A stretch of 16,100 nt of DNA. Source: Bacteroidales bacterium Bact_23. Lineage in GTDB: Bacteria > Bacteroidota > Bacteroidia > Bacteroidales > Lentimicrobiaceae. The notes beneath the pieces were generated by a model that did not search any database, was not told the DNA's origin, and saw nothing but the letters and a program-made list of their open reading frames with translations. Each line of letters starts with the position of its first letter. Positions within the stretch are counted from its first letter, which is position 1. The translations under genes and the position numbers were made by a program. The stretch is taken from assembly GCA_001603685.1 (NCBI GenBank), contig LUZO01000016.1:1-16100 (forward strand), in the 5' to 3' direction. Of the stretch, positions 8,692 to 15,422 are shown piece by piece.

Positions 8692-9534
8692 ATGCGCTGG
8701 GAAGGAAGACGCGGCAGCTCAAATGTTGAAGACCGCCGTGGTATGTCCGGCGGCCGGATGGCCGTTGGCGGAGGTATCGGAGCCGTCATCATTGCTCTGA
8801 TTGTTATGTTTTTGGGTGGAGATCCCGGTGAGATGCTCGGAACAGTTGGCGGCGGCCAGGAGCAACAAACCGTTGAAGCCTCTTTCGAAGAGGATCGCAT
8901 GGCGCAGTTTGTATCGGTGGTTCTTGCCGATACCGAGGATGTCTGGAACACGATTTTCAAGCAATCGGGCCTGACCTACCGGGAGCCGAAACTGGTTCTG
9001 TTCAGAGATCAGGTTCAGTCGGCTTGCGGTTATGCCAGCGCCGCCAGCGGCCCGTTCTACTGTTCGGCCGATGAGAAGGTTTATATCGACCTGAGTTTCT
9101 GCGATGTATTGAAGAACCGTTTCGGCGCCCAGGGCGATTTTGCCGTTGCCTATGTAATTGCCCACGAAGTGGGCCACCATGTTCAGAAATTGCTCGGCAT
9201 TCTGGAAGATGTGCAGGCAAAACGGGCGCGGATGAGCGAAAGGGAGGCCAACGCACTCACCGTAAAATTAGAGCTTCAGGCCGATTTTCTGGCGGGAATG
9301 TGGGCGCATCACGCCGATAAAATGATGGATATCCTTGAAGATGGAGATATTGAAGAAGCTCTGCGTGCTGCCGCCGCCGTCGGCGACGACAATATCCAGC
9401 TTAAATCGCAGGGCAGGATCGTGCCCGACGACTTCACCCACGGAACCTCCGAGCAGCGCATGTCATGGTTCCGGAAAGGATGGACTACCGGCAATTTTGA
9501 TCAGGGAGATACCTTCAGAAAGGGAGCCGTATAA
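8692..9534 (+). CDS. ypfJ: YpfJ-type neutral zinc metallopeptidase, membrane-anchored
   Basis: A 280-residue protein of the putative neutral zinc metallopeptidase family (YpfJ/KPN_00809). It starts with the family's typical MRWEGRRGSSNVEDRRG, followed by one membrane segment (about 24-42), so the catalytic part is probably periplasmic. The zinc-binding HEVGHH is at 158-163, and the downstream helix LELQADFLAGMWAHHADK (192-210 region) holds the likely third ligand. Cys112 and Cys124 (ACGYASAASGPFYC) fit a conserved disulfide. The C-terminus carries the conserved HGTSEQRMSWFRKGW segment. The natural substrate is not known for this family. The gene stands alone, divergent from priA. No full-match TAnnTTTG was seen upstream; TAACTTCG at 8565-8572 is only a weak candidate. 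Confidence 0.92.
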   Translation: MRWEGRRGSSNVEDRRGMSGGRMAVGGGIGAVIIALIVMFLGGDPGEMLGTVGGGQEQQTVEASFEEDRMAQFVSVVLADTEDVWNTIFKQSGLTYREPKLVLFRDQVQSACGYASAASGPFYCSADEKVYIDLSFCDVLKNRFGAQGDFAVAYVIAHEVGHHVQKLLGILEDVQAKRARMSEREANALTVKLELQADFLAGMWAHHADKMMDILEDGDIEEALRAAAAVGDDNIQLKSQGRIVPDDFTHGTSEQRMSWFRKGWTTGNFDQGDTFRKGAV

Positions 9535-9726
9535 AAAATTCCCTGTTTTAACTTCCTCATCCGGAATTTTCCGGTAAAGCCGTTTAACGCATAAAGCACC
9601 TTTATTCAGGTAAGTTTCAAGCAGCTCTGCAAATCAATCCGATCACTTCCGGAATATTCAGTTTTGCGATGTGTTTGCACGGTTTCACAGCTTTTCAGCA
9701 AGCCCGGCAGGTTGCGAAAGCCGTAT

Positions 9727-9760
9727 TTTGGCGCCTTGTCCGATAATTTTCCTATTTTTG
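9727..9760 (+). promoter_or_regulatory. Candidate promoter of the DHS-like gene
   Basis: TTTG at 9727-9730, then 22 bases, then TATTTTTG at 9753-9760, which matches the Bacteroidota -33/-7 pattern with slightly long spacing. It ends 17 bases before the ATG at 9778. It also falls inside the upstream TTG-extended reading frame, which argues against that longer start. Confidence 0.5.
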
Positions 9761-9777
9761 CAAAAAAACATCGTATT

Positions 9778-10752
9778 ATGAGCAGAGGACCTGTATCACA
9801 ATTTATTGAGCATCATTACCGGCATTTCAACGCCGCCACCCTGATTGATGCTGCGAAATCGTATGAAAAGCATCTTGCCGAGGGCGGAAAGATGATGATT
9901 ACGCTTGCCGGTGCCATGAGTACCGCAGAACTTGGCATCTCCCTTGCCGAAATGATTCGTCAGGATAAGGTACAAATCATCAGTTGTACCGGTGCAAACC
10001 TGGAAGAAGATATTATGAATCTGGTGGCTCATACCCATTACAAAAGAGTGCCCCACTACCGCGACCTTACTCCTGAGCAAGAGTATGAGCTTATGGAAAA
10101 AGGACTGAACCGCGTTACCGATACCTGCATTCCGGAGGAAGAGGCTTTCCGCAGGATCCAGCACCACATCGAGAAAATCTGGAAAGATGCCCAGGCCAAA
10201 GGCGAACGCTATTTCCCGCATGAGTATATGTACAAACTGCTGCTCAGCGGTGTAATGGAGAAAGACTATGATATTGACCCGAAACACTCTTGGATGCTGG
10301 CTGCCGCCGAGAAAAACCTGCCGATTGTAGTTCCCGGATGGGAAGACAGCACCATGGGAAATATCTTCACTTCATACTGCATTAAGGGCGAACTAAAACC
10401 CTCAACCGTTAAAACCGGCGTAGAGTATATGATGTGGCTGACCGAATGGTACCGCAACAATTCATCGGGAAAAGGTGTTGGATTTTTCCAGATAGGCGGC
10501 GGTATTTCAGGCGACTTCCCCATTTGCGTGGTACCGATGATGTATCAGGACCTTGAGTGGGAAGATGTTCCATTCTGGTCGTACTTCTGCCAGATCAGCG
10601 ACTCAACCACTTCGTACGGCTCTTATTCGGGCGCCATCCCCAATGAGAAAATCACCTGGGGCAAACTGGATATCGATACCCCGAAATTCGTGATTGAAAG
10701 TGATGCTACCATCGTAGCTCCGCTAATATTTGCATGGTTGCTTGGCCTGTAA
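9778..10752 (+). CDS. Deoxyhypusine synthase-family protein (bacterial DHS-like, putative polyamine aminobutyltransferase)
   Basis: A 324-residue member of the deoxyhypusine synthase fold family. DHS uses NAD to cleave spermidine and transfers the aminobutyl group through an enzyme lysine. Bacteria have no eIF5A, so bacterial homologues are thought to make or remodel polyamines such as homospermidine; the product here is inferred only. Seen in the sequence: TGANLEED (71-78), matching the eukaryotic TAGGVEED region; PGWEDSTMGN; GGGISGDFP (240-248); and ITWGK with the predicted catalytic Lys296. Glu290, just before it, is also kept. The usual DHS HHIANAN segment is replaced by DFPICVV, and two Asp positions of the GSDSGA region are replaced by Tyr. 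I chose the ATG at 9778: the in-frame TTG at 9664 adds 38 unrelated residues and overlaps the promoter. It is convergent to speB and close to speA, a grouping I recall from other Bacteroidota. Confidence 0.88.
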   Translation: MSRGPVSQFIEHHYRHFNAATLIDAAKSYEKHLAEGGKMMITLAGAMSTAELGISLAEMIRQDKVQIISCTGANLEEDIMNLVAHTHYKRVPHYRDLTPEQEYELMEKGLNRVTDTCIPEEEAFRRIQHHIEKIWKDAQAKGERYFPHEYMYKLLLSGVMEKDYDIDPKHSWMLAAAEKNLPIVVPGWEDSTMGNIFTSYCIKGELKPSTVKTGVEYMMWLTEWYRNNSSGKGVGFFQIGGGISGDFPICVVPMMYQDLEWEDVPFWSYFCQISDSTTSYGSYSGAIPNEKITWGKLDIDTPKFVIESDATIVAPLIFAWLLGL

Positions 10753-10833
10753 GGCTTTTGAATTCCAGAAACCGGAAACGGAAGCAATACGAATTGTATT
10801 TACAATCGTTAATGCCGGTGATTCAAATATTCA

Positions 10834-10866
10834 GAACAATTGAGCAGTGTAATAATTGTTCTTTTA
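10834..10866 (+). terminator. Probable terminator of the DHS-like gene
   Basis: Perfect 8-bp stem (GAACAATT at 10834-10841 with AATTGTTC at 10854-10861), a 12-nt loop, and a TTTTA tail. It begins 81 bases after the stop codon on the + strand. The stem is AT-rich, so efficiency is uncertain. Confidence 0.45.
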
Positions 10867-10875
10867 TATTCTTCC

Positions 10876-10920
10876 AACCGGTATAAGATTTCCTAAACCG
10901 GTTACCGGAAAGTTCTCCGG
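10876..10920. repeat. Two small CCGG-cored stem-loops in the convergent intergenic region
   Basis: AACCGGT at 10876-10882 pairs with ACCGGTT at 10897-10903 (7 bp, 14-nt loop). Directly after it, CCGGA at 10905-10909 pairs with TCCGG at 10916-10920 (5 bp, 6-nt loop). They lie between the two terminator-like hairpins of the convergent genes. No function is evident. Confidence 0.4.
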
Positions 10921-10976
10921 ACAAAAAATCAGACCAAAGCGGTACAGAGATTCATCGGTACTACTTTGGTCTGATT
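10921..10976 (-). terminator. Terminator of the agmatinase-family gene
   Basis: Perfect 13-bp stem (10927-10939 with 10964-10976; AATCAGACCAAAG against CTTTGGTCTGATT). The inner GTAC/GTAC can extend it beyond a small internal loop. On the minus strand the stem runs into a six-T tract (the A-run at 10923-10928), the layout of an intrinsic terminator, 79 bases past the speB stop. Confidence 0.75.
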
Positions 10977-11054
10977 CGCAAATGTCCCTTTGATACAAAT
11001 TCCGGTTACCAGCGGAAAAACCGGCAGAAAATTCCGGGGGCCAGATTTTCAGGC

Positions 11055-11924
11055 TTATTTCAACCCGGAAATATACTTGAGTGTGAGAATTTTATAGAGC
11101 AACTGTGCTGCGATAAAATTGGGTGCCTTATTGTATTTGATGGGGATAAGACCGGCAATGCACACCCCTGCTATATTGGTTTTTTCGCTCACCCTGGTCA
11201 GGATTTCGATAAAGCCTTCCCACTGCAAACCGCCCGGCTCGGGGGTAGCAACCGCCGGCATAAGCGAGGGATCCAGCACATCCAGATCGATGGTGATAAA
11301 GACATTTCCACTCAGTTTGTTCAGAAATTCGTACATCCAGGTTTTATTGCTGCTGTCGAGCATATTGTGCCCGTAATAAACCCTTCCGGGTTCTGTCTTT
11401 TCAGCTTCACCAGCACTCATACTGCGCACTCCCGCATGAACCACCGGCGCCTGCTCGGAAGCAAATTTCATAACGCAGTCGTGATGGTACTTTCCACCTT
11501 CCGCCTCTGCACACATAGCCAGATGCGCATCAAAATGAAGAATGCTGAAATCCTTATCCTTAAAATAATCGGAAAAGGCTTTGAAAGCACCAATGGCAAC
11601 GGCATGTTCGCCGCCTATGATTGCCGGAAATTTCTTCTTTTTCAGTAACGAAAGTGTTTTGGCCTGTACCTCTTTAATCATTTTCTCAGCCGACCGCTCC
11701 TTCAAAGCTTCCAGGGTGTGAATTCCGGCCTTGTAAGCTTCCGATTCGGTATGAATATCGTAAAGATTGATGTTGGCAGAGGCATCAATCAGGGCTTCTG
11801 GCCCTTTTTCAGAACCTTTGAATGCAGGGTTTGAAGATTCAAAGGGAACAGGCAGTACAACATATTTTGCATTTTCGAAATCTGAAAGCGGGGCACGAAG
11901 CGACCCAAACTGTTTTTGTTTCAT
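11055..11924 (-). CDS. speB: SpeB-like agmatinase-family (ureohydrolase) protein with a degenerate active site
   Basis: A 289-residue ureohydrolase-fold protein. True agmatinases hydrolyse agmatine to putrescine and urea with two Mn ions. Kept features: GGEH (His107), the first two ligands of the DAH motif (Asp132, His134), His148, the IDLDVLDP motif (Asp213, Asp215) and TPEPGGL. Missing: the Asp two residues after DAH is Ala136 (DAHLA instead of DAHxD), and the DVVE motif that positions the guanidino group in arginases and agmatinases is CIAG here (Cys255, Gly258). Alignment by eye to flavobacterial SpeB proteins recalled from memory shows no indels, so these are substitutions, not frameshifts. 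The frame is otherwise intact from ATG to stop. It may be inactive, altered in specificity, or a regulatory partner. Family certain; agmatinase activity doubtful. Confidence 0.88.
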   Translation of the reverse strand: MKQKQFGSLRAPLSDFENAKYVVLPVPFESSNPAFKGSEKGPEALIDASANINLYDIHTESEAYKAGIHTLEALKERSAEKMIKEVQAKTLSLLKKKKFPAIIGGEHAVAIGAFKAFSDYFKDKDFSILHFDAHLAMCAEAEGGKYHHDCVMKFASEQAPVVHAGVRSMSAGEAEKTEPGRVYYGHNMLDSSNKTWMYEFLNKLSGNVFITIDLDVLDPSLMPAVATPEPGGLQWEGFIEILTRVSEKTNIAGVCIAGLIPIKYNKAPNFIAAQLLYKILTLKYISGLK

Positions 11925-11994
11925 AACAGAATAGAGTTAAAAAGGCTTGATTCTTAAAGATGGGAACTATCGTGATTTTGTGTCTTACACATCA

Positions 11995-12002
11995 CAAAGT
12001 TA
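11995..12002 (-). promoter_or_regulatory. Candidate -7 promoter element of speB
   Basis: Reads TAACTTTG on the minus strand, a full match to TAnnTTTG, 71 bases upstream of the speB start. No TTTG or TTG is visible at the normal -33 distance, so only the -7 half is supported. Confidence 0.4.
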
Positions 12003-12053
12003 AGATTATTTTAGGAAAATTGTAAAATTCTGCCGGTTTTTTTTATTACAAAC

Positions 12054-12075
12054 CTGATACAGCTTTCTGTATCAG
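12054..12075 (-). other. Stem-loop downstream of speA
   Basis: Perfect 9-bp inverted repeat CTGATACAG/CTGTATCAG with a 4-nt loop, about 180 bases past the speA stop and upstream of the speB promoter candidate. On the minus strand the next bases are GTTTGTAATAAAA, not a clean T-run, so a terminator or RNA-end-stabilising role is possible but unproven. Confidence 0.4.
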
Positions 12076-12252
12076 CATTTTATAATTCGCTAGCAGTTGG
12101 CAGAAAAATTGATGCAAAAAATAATTCCCAGCGTCATCAGGAAGCCAGAACCGGCATCTCTGCCGCAAAAATCCGATTTTATCCCTCAGTCATCCGGGTA
12201 CAGAATGCAACCGGACCGTACATCCCGGCCCGGTGCAAATGGTGGAAGTTCA

Positions 12253-13644
12253 TCAGTAACCGAGGATTCGAAGCATCGATTTGTGCGACTGCTCCTTGGC
12301 AAACAGCTTGGTGGTGTACTCGCCCTCTTCGTCGAGGTCGATGATGATGTGCTTGGGCGCCGGAATCAGACAGTGCTGAATGCCGCCATATCCGCCCACC
12401 GACTCCTGATACGCTCCGGTATGGAACAACCCGATGTAAAGCGGCTCTTCATTGTCGAGCTTCGGAAGGAATATGGCATTGGCATGCGCTTCGGCATTGT
12501 AGTAATCTTCGCTGTCGCAGGTCAGTCCGCCAAGGAAGACCCTTTCGTATTCCGAATCCCACTTATTGATTCCCAACAGGATAAAGCGCTGATTCAGCGC
12601 CCAGGTATCGGGCAGGGTGGTCATAAACGAAGAGTCGATCATGTTCCACAGCTCGCGGTCGTTCTGCTGCTTCTGGTCAATAATCGAATAAAGCACGGCT
12701 CCGCTTTCACCAACGGTGTATGATCCGAATTCGGTGAAGATATTCGGCTCGGGTACATTGTTACGGTCACAGATCATTTTAATCTGAGCAACAATCTCCT
12801 CAGCCATATACTCGTAATCGTAATCGAATGATAAAGAGTTCTTGATGGGGAAACCGCCGCCAATATTCAGCGAATCCAGTTCCGGACAGATGCTCTTCAA
12901 CTGACAGTAAAGATTAACACACTTTGAAAGCTCGTTCCAGTAATACGCCGAATCCCTGATTCCGGTATTGATAAAGAAGTGAAGCATCTTCAGCTGAAAC
13001 TTCGGATTGTTCTTTATTTTCTCCTCATAATAGGGGATAATGTCGTTGTAACGGATGCCCAGTCTTGAAGTGTAGAACTCAAATTTCGGCTCCTCCTCAG
13101 CGGCAATCCGTATTCCGATTTTACACTTTTTGGTAATGTTCCGGTCAAGCTGTTCAAGCTCAAACTTGTTATCCAGAATGGGAATGGTATTCTCAAAGCC
13201 CTCATTTATCAGGTTGGCAATATTCTCGATGTATTGCGGCCGCTTGAATCCGTTACAGATTACATAGGTTTCCTTGTTGATCAATCCCTGCTCATGCAGA
13301 TTTTCCAGAAGGAATATATCGAATGCGGATGAAGTCTCCAGATGAACATCATTTTTGAGAACCTCCTCAAGTACAAACGAGAAATGCGAACTCTTTGTAC
13401 AATAGCAGTAGTGATAGTCAGCCTGGTAATCACTCTTGGCAATGGCCACATTGAACAACCTTTTCGCCTTCTGAATCTGCTGGCTGATCTTAGGCAGATA
13501 AGTTATCTTTAATGGAGTACCATATTGTTTAATGATGTCCATCAGAGGAATGTTGTGAAAATACAACTCATTGTCTTCTACCCGGAACTCATCCTGAGGA
13601 AAGTCGAATGTTTGCTCAATCAGGTCAATGTATTTGTTTTTCAT
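12253..13644 (-). CDS. speA: Arginine decarboxylase, PLP fold-III type (short Bacteroidota clade)
   Basis: Decarboxylates arginine to agmatine, the first step of arginine-derived polyamine synthesis; cytoplasmic, pyridoxal-phosphate dependent, expected to work as a dimer. At 463 residues it is shorter than E. coli SpeA (about 658) but matches the Bacteroidota clade as I recall it. Seen: YCYCTKSSH with the probable PLP lysine Lys84, EEEPKFEFYTSRLGI (183-197), the phosphate-binding GGGFP (262-266), TEFGS (304-308), the substrate-site CDSED (Cys376-Asp380), and the FHTGAYQ motif (407-413) typical of arginine decarboxylases. Nothing is missing, in contrast to the downstream SpeB homologue. The ATG at 13644 opens with MKNKYIDLIEQTFDFPQDEF, as expected for this clade. 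No other start is needed. Confidence 0.92.
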   Translation of the reverse strand: MKNKYIDLIEQTFDFPQDEFRVEDNELYFHNIPLMDIIKQYGTPLKITYLPKISQQIQKAKRLFNVAIAKSDYQADYHYCYCTKSSHFSFVLEEVLKNDVHLETSSAFDIFLLENLHEQGLINKETYVICNGFKRPQYIENIANLINEGFENTIPILDNKFELEQLDRNITKKCKIGIRIAAEEEPKFEFYTSRLGIRYNDIIPYYEEKIKNNPKFQLKMLHFFINTGIRDSAYYWNELSKCVNLYCQLKSICPELDSLNIGGGFPIKNSLSFDYDYEYMAEEIVAQIKMICDRNNVPEPNIFTEFGSYTVGESGAVLYSIIDQKQQNDRELWNMIDSSFMTTLPDTWALNQRFILLGINKWDSEYERVFLGGLTCDSEDYYNAEAHANAIFLPKLDNEEPLYIGLFHTGAYQESVGGYGGIQHCLIPAPKHIIIDLDEEGEYTTKLFAKEQSHKSMLRILGY

Positions 13645-13677
13645 CGCAGCTTGAAGTGGTTTAATGAATAAGGATTA

Positions 13678-13703
13678 CAAAAATAAAACAAATTGTTTTG
13701 CAA
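13678..13703 (-). promoter_or_regulatory. Candidate promoter of speA
   Basis: On the minus strand TATTTTTG (13678-13685) matches the Bacteroidota -7 box, 33 bases before the start codon. A TTG core at 13701-13703 lies 15 bases upstream, shorter than usual. A second identical -7-like octamer is at 13716-13723. The region is A-rich, so chance matches are likely. Confidence 0.3.
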
Positions 13704-13747
13704 TAAATAGTATGCCAAAAATAAATCCGGACAACTTACTTCCATCA

Positions 13748-13951
13748 TTAAATTTCTATCCGGCACAGCCAGATTAACGCCAAATTATATTGATAAATTA
13801 TTATGTTATTGATTATCTTAATGTTAGTTATTTCATAAGCCTGACACTCCTTTAATAATCCGTATTCCGATAAAGATATAAAGCCATCCATTTTGTTATC
13901 CGGGTCGGTTGGATCAGGATATTCAACCAGGTTAAGCTGCCAATATATCAT
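13748..13951 (-). CDS. Small hypothetical ORF with an EF-hand-like loop (possibly a remnant)
   Basis: A 67-residue open frame I do not recognise. Its most distinctive part is Asp18-Glu29, DNKMDGFISLSE, which fits the 12-residue calcium-binding EF-hand loop at positions 1 (Asp), 5 (Asp), 6 (Gly), 8 (Ile) and 12 (Glu); only position 3 (Lys) is atypical. It follows a Pro/Asp-rich lead-in (YPDPTDPD). The second half is Ile/Asn/Tyr-rich and may not be real coding. The frame is closed by a TAA seven codons above the ATG, and no promoter is seen. It could be a genuine small protein, a decayed piece of a larger calcium-binding or dockerin-like protein, or chance. Confidence 0.25.
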   Translation of the reverse strand: MIYWQLNLVEYPDPTDPDNKMDGFISLSEYGLLKECQAYEITNIKIINNIIIYQYNLALIWLCRIEI

Positions 13952-14417
13952 GGCAATGAGTAAATCATCTTAACCAATATGATTGATTGCAGATAAGGGC
14001 ACGCAGTGTAAAAACCGGAATGCCTGCAGTCTGATTCATGAACCTTTATAAAAGTTGCCCCAATTCGGGCAATCAGAGACGGAATGATTTTTTGTTCCGG
14101 ATATCGCTGTTAAGCGTTTGTCGCTTAATTAGCAGCAGGTTCTTACGGGCGGATGCCCCCAAGGAATAAATACAGCTATCCGCAAATTTACTGCCTGGTT
14201 ACTCCCTTTTCCTGCTCAGCGACAATAAGCATATTAAACTGCCGATCGCCCTTCGCTTAAAAGAAATTGCAAATATTTTACGCACGGTCGCCCTTTTGCC
14301 GTTTTTCCCTTTTCATTTGCCTGAGCTTTTCCTCATCTTCACTTCAAGCCGGACAGGACAGCCAAAAGAACCAGGTTTGCCGACAGTCCATACTTCTGTT
14401 TCAAAGTTGCTTGAATT
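13952..14417. other. Gene-poor gap with hairpins and possible decayed coding sequence
   Basis: About 470 bases downstream of hipT without a convincing gene. Stem-loops include TTGCCC/GGGCAA near 14055-14073, TTAAGCG/CGCTTAA at 14110-14128, and GCGGAT/ATCCGC across roughly 14150-14186. On the minus strand an open stretch at 14278-14343 encodes a Lys/Arg/Glu-rich tail (EDEEKLRQMKREKRQKGDRA) but has a stop directly upstream. An adjacent frame just before it is open from about 14430 to 14339. This could be an old frameshifted gene end. No tRNA or insertion-sequence end was recognised. Confidence 0.35.
14110..14128. other. Small perfect stem-loop
   Basis: TTAAGCG (14110-14116) pairs with CGCTTAA (14122-14128) around a 5-nt loop. 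It lies in the gap between hipT and speA, with no T-run on either side, so it is not an obvious terminator. Confidence 0.35.
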
Positions 14418-15422
14418 TTAGTCCGTTAAATAATTCCTCCTTGTATGATACATCAGTAAATAACCTCTTTTGTCCGATTCTGACAGAAATGAGCGGCTGA
14501 CCAAAATTTCAACAAAGGGCAGCTTCTTCAGAAATGGAGCCAGCAGTTTCTCAATCCGGCTTTCTGAAACACCAATTCGTTTGGCAAACTCCATGAAATC
14601 GCTTTTTGAAGGATGGCCGTTAATTCTGTATTTTTCGCTTTTAAAATTATCGGCAAACAACCCTTTTGTCAGGGCAAAATCCGAATCATCCACATGTAAC
14701 CTTGTATTGATCAGATCATAAGCAGGGCTCAGCAAATAATCGCCGCCGGAGGATTCGAGCAGGGAAAAATTCTTCAGATGCGCATCGCCGTTCGAAAACA
14801 AATAATTGAAAATTACCAGCGAAAAGAACTTTTCAATTTCAACGCGCCAGGCCGGAACATACTGCCGTATCAGTTGCCCGGCTTCTTCGTAGCTGCAATC
14901 ATATTTGAAATTTGCCCCGGCATTATCCGGTGTTTTCCCTGCCAGGGTTGCAAAATCTTCCTTGCCCCGTTTGGTTCCGTTATCCTTCACATCAAACCGC
15001 CTGGTGATATAGGCAGGAGTGCCATCATTGAAAAAAATCATGGCATTTTCGGCGGTATTCAATCCATAAACCTGTCTGGCTATTTGCATGGTCAGATGTT
15101 CGTTGGCGGGGGCCTGGTCAACCTTTTTTAAATCCCGTGGAATTGGCTTCAGGATATAGGTTCCGGGCTCCCCTTCCCTTGTCAGCCGCAGTACATTTTT
15201 CTCCAGAATCAGGCTCAGCTTTTCCTGCACTCCCGATATGGAAATGCGCCTGCGGTTTTCCATAAACAGTTCGGCAACCGCCTCGCTTTGCTGCGGCAAC
15301 TCATAGGGCAGTATATGGCTCACTTTTTTGCCCCTGAACATATTGCGCAAACAGGCCGGGCTGTACGAGGAGAAACCTTCAGCCAGAGTTCCGGGACAAT
15401 ATTTTAATTCGTTAAGGTTCAT
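14418..15422 (-). CDS. hipT: HipT-like serine/threonine kinase toxin (HipA C-terminal kinase)
   Basis: A 334-residue HipA-family kinase lacking the N-terminal subdomain of full HipA (about 440 residues), matching the HipT of hipBST modules. HipA and HipT phosphorylate aminoacyl-tRNA synthetases (GltX and TrpS respectively), blocking translation; the target here is unknown. Seen: the Gly-rich loop RISISGVQEK with Ser61-Ile-Ser63, equivalent to the autophosphorylated SIS motif of HipT; Lys92 in YILKP for ATP; the catalytic loop NGDAHLKN with Asp213; and SPAYDL with metal-binding Asp236. The Asp-Asp spacing of 23 equals that recalled for E. coli HipT (210/233). All key kinase residues are present, so it should be active. 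Its ATG lies inside the end of hipS (11-base overlap), pointing to translational coupling. Confidence 0.9.
   Translation of the reverse strand: MNLNELKYCPGTLAEGFSSYSPACLRNMFRGKKVSHILPYELPQQSEAVAELFMENRRRISISGVQEKLSLILEKNVLRLTREGEPGTYILKPIPRDLKKVDQAPANEHLTMQIARQVYGLNTAENAMIFFNDGTPAYITRRFDVKDNGTKRGKEDFATLAGKTPDNAGANFKYDCSYEEAGQLIRQYVPAWRVEIEKFFSLVIFNYLFSNGDAHLKNFSLLESSGGDYLLSPAYDLINTRLHVDDSDFALTKGLFADNFKSEKYRINGHPSKSDFMEFAKRIGVSESRIEKLLAPFLKKLPFVEILVSRSFLSESDKRGYLLMYHTRRNYLTD

Larger units (their letters stand above)
11925..12252. other. Intergenic region between speA and speB
   Basis: 328 bases without a supported gene. It holds a speB -7 candidate (11995-12002), an eight-T run (12037-12044) and a 9-bp stem-loop (12054-12075). 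An open frame on the + strand from 12097 runs antisense into speA and looks like a shadow. The size and separate signals suggest that speA and speB are transcribed as separate units. Confidence 0.5.

Noticed and set aside
9561..9574. CCGGAATTTTCCGG inverted repeat after the YpfJ-type gene
   Set aside because: The stem is only 6 bp with a 2-nt loop, and no T-run follows, so I do not call it a terminator.
9664..9777. TTG-initiated extension of the DHS-like protein by 38 residues
   Set aside because: The extension is not family-like, and it overlaps a good promoter that ends 17 bases before the ATG at 9778.
12097..12723. A 208-codon + strand frame running from the speA-speB gap into speA
   Set aside because: Mostly antisense to speA, with no motif and no promoter.
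13952..14260. Possible tRNA or small structured RNA because of several hairpins
   Set aside because: No cloverleaf, T-loop motif or CCA end could be built, and the hairpins are short and unconnected.
14267..14500. A 77-codon + strand frame overlapping the end of hipT
   Set aside because: Partly antisense to hipT and of low-complexity Ser/Phe/Leu composition; no family resemblance.
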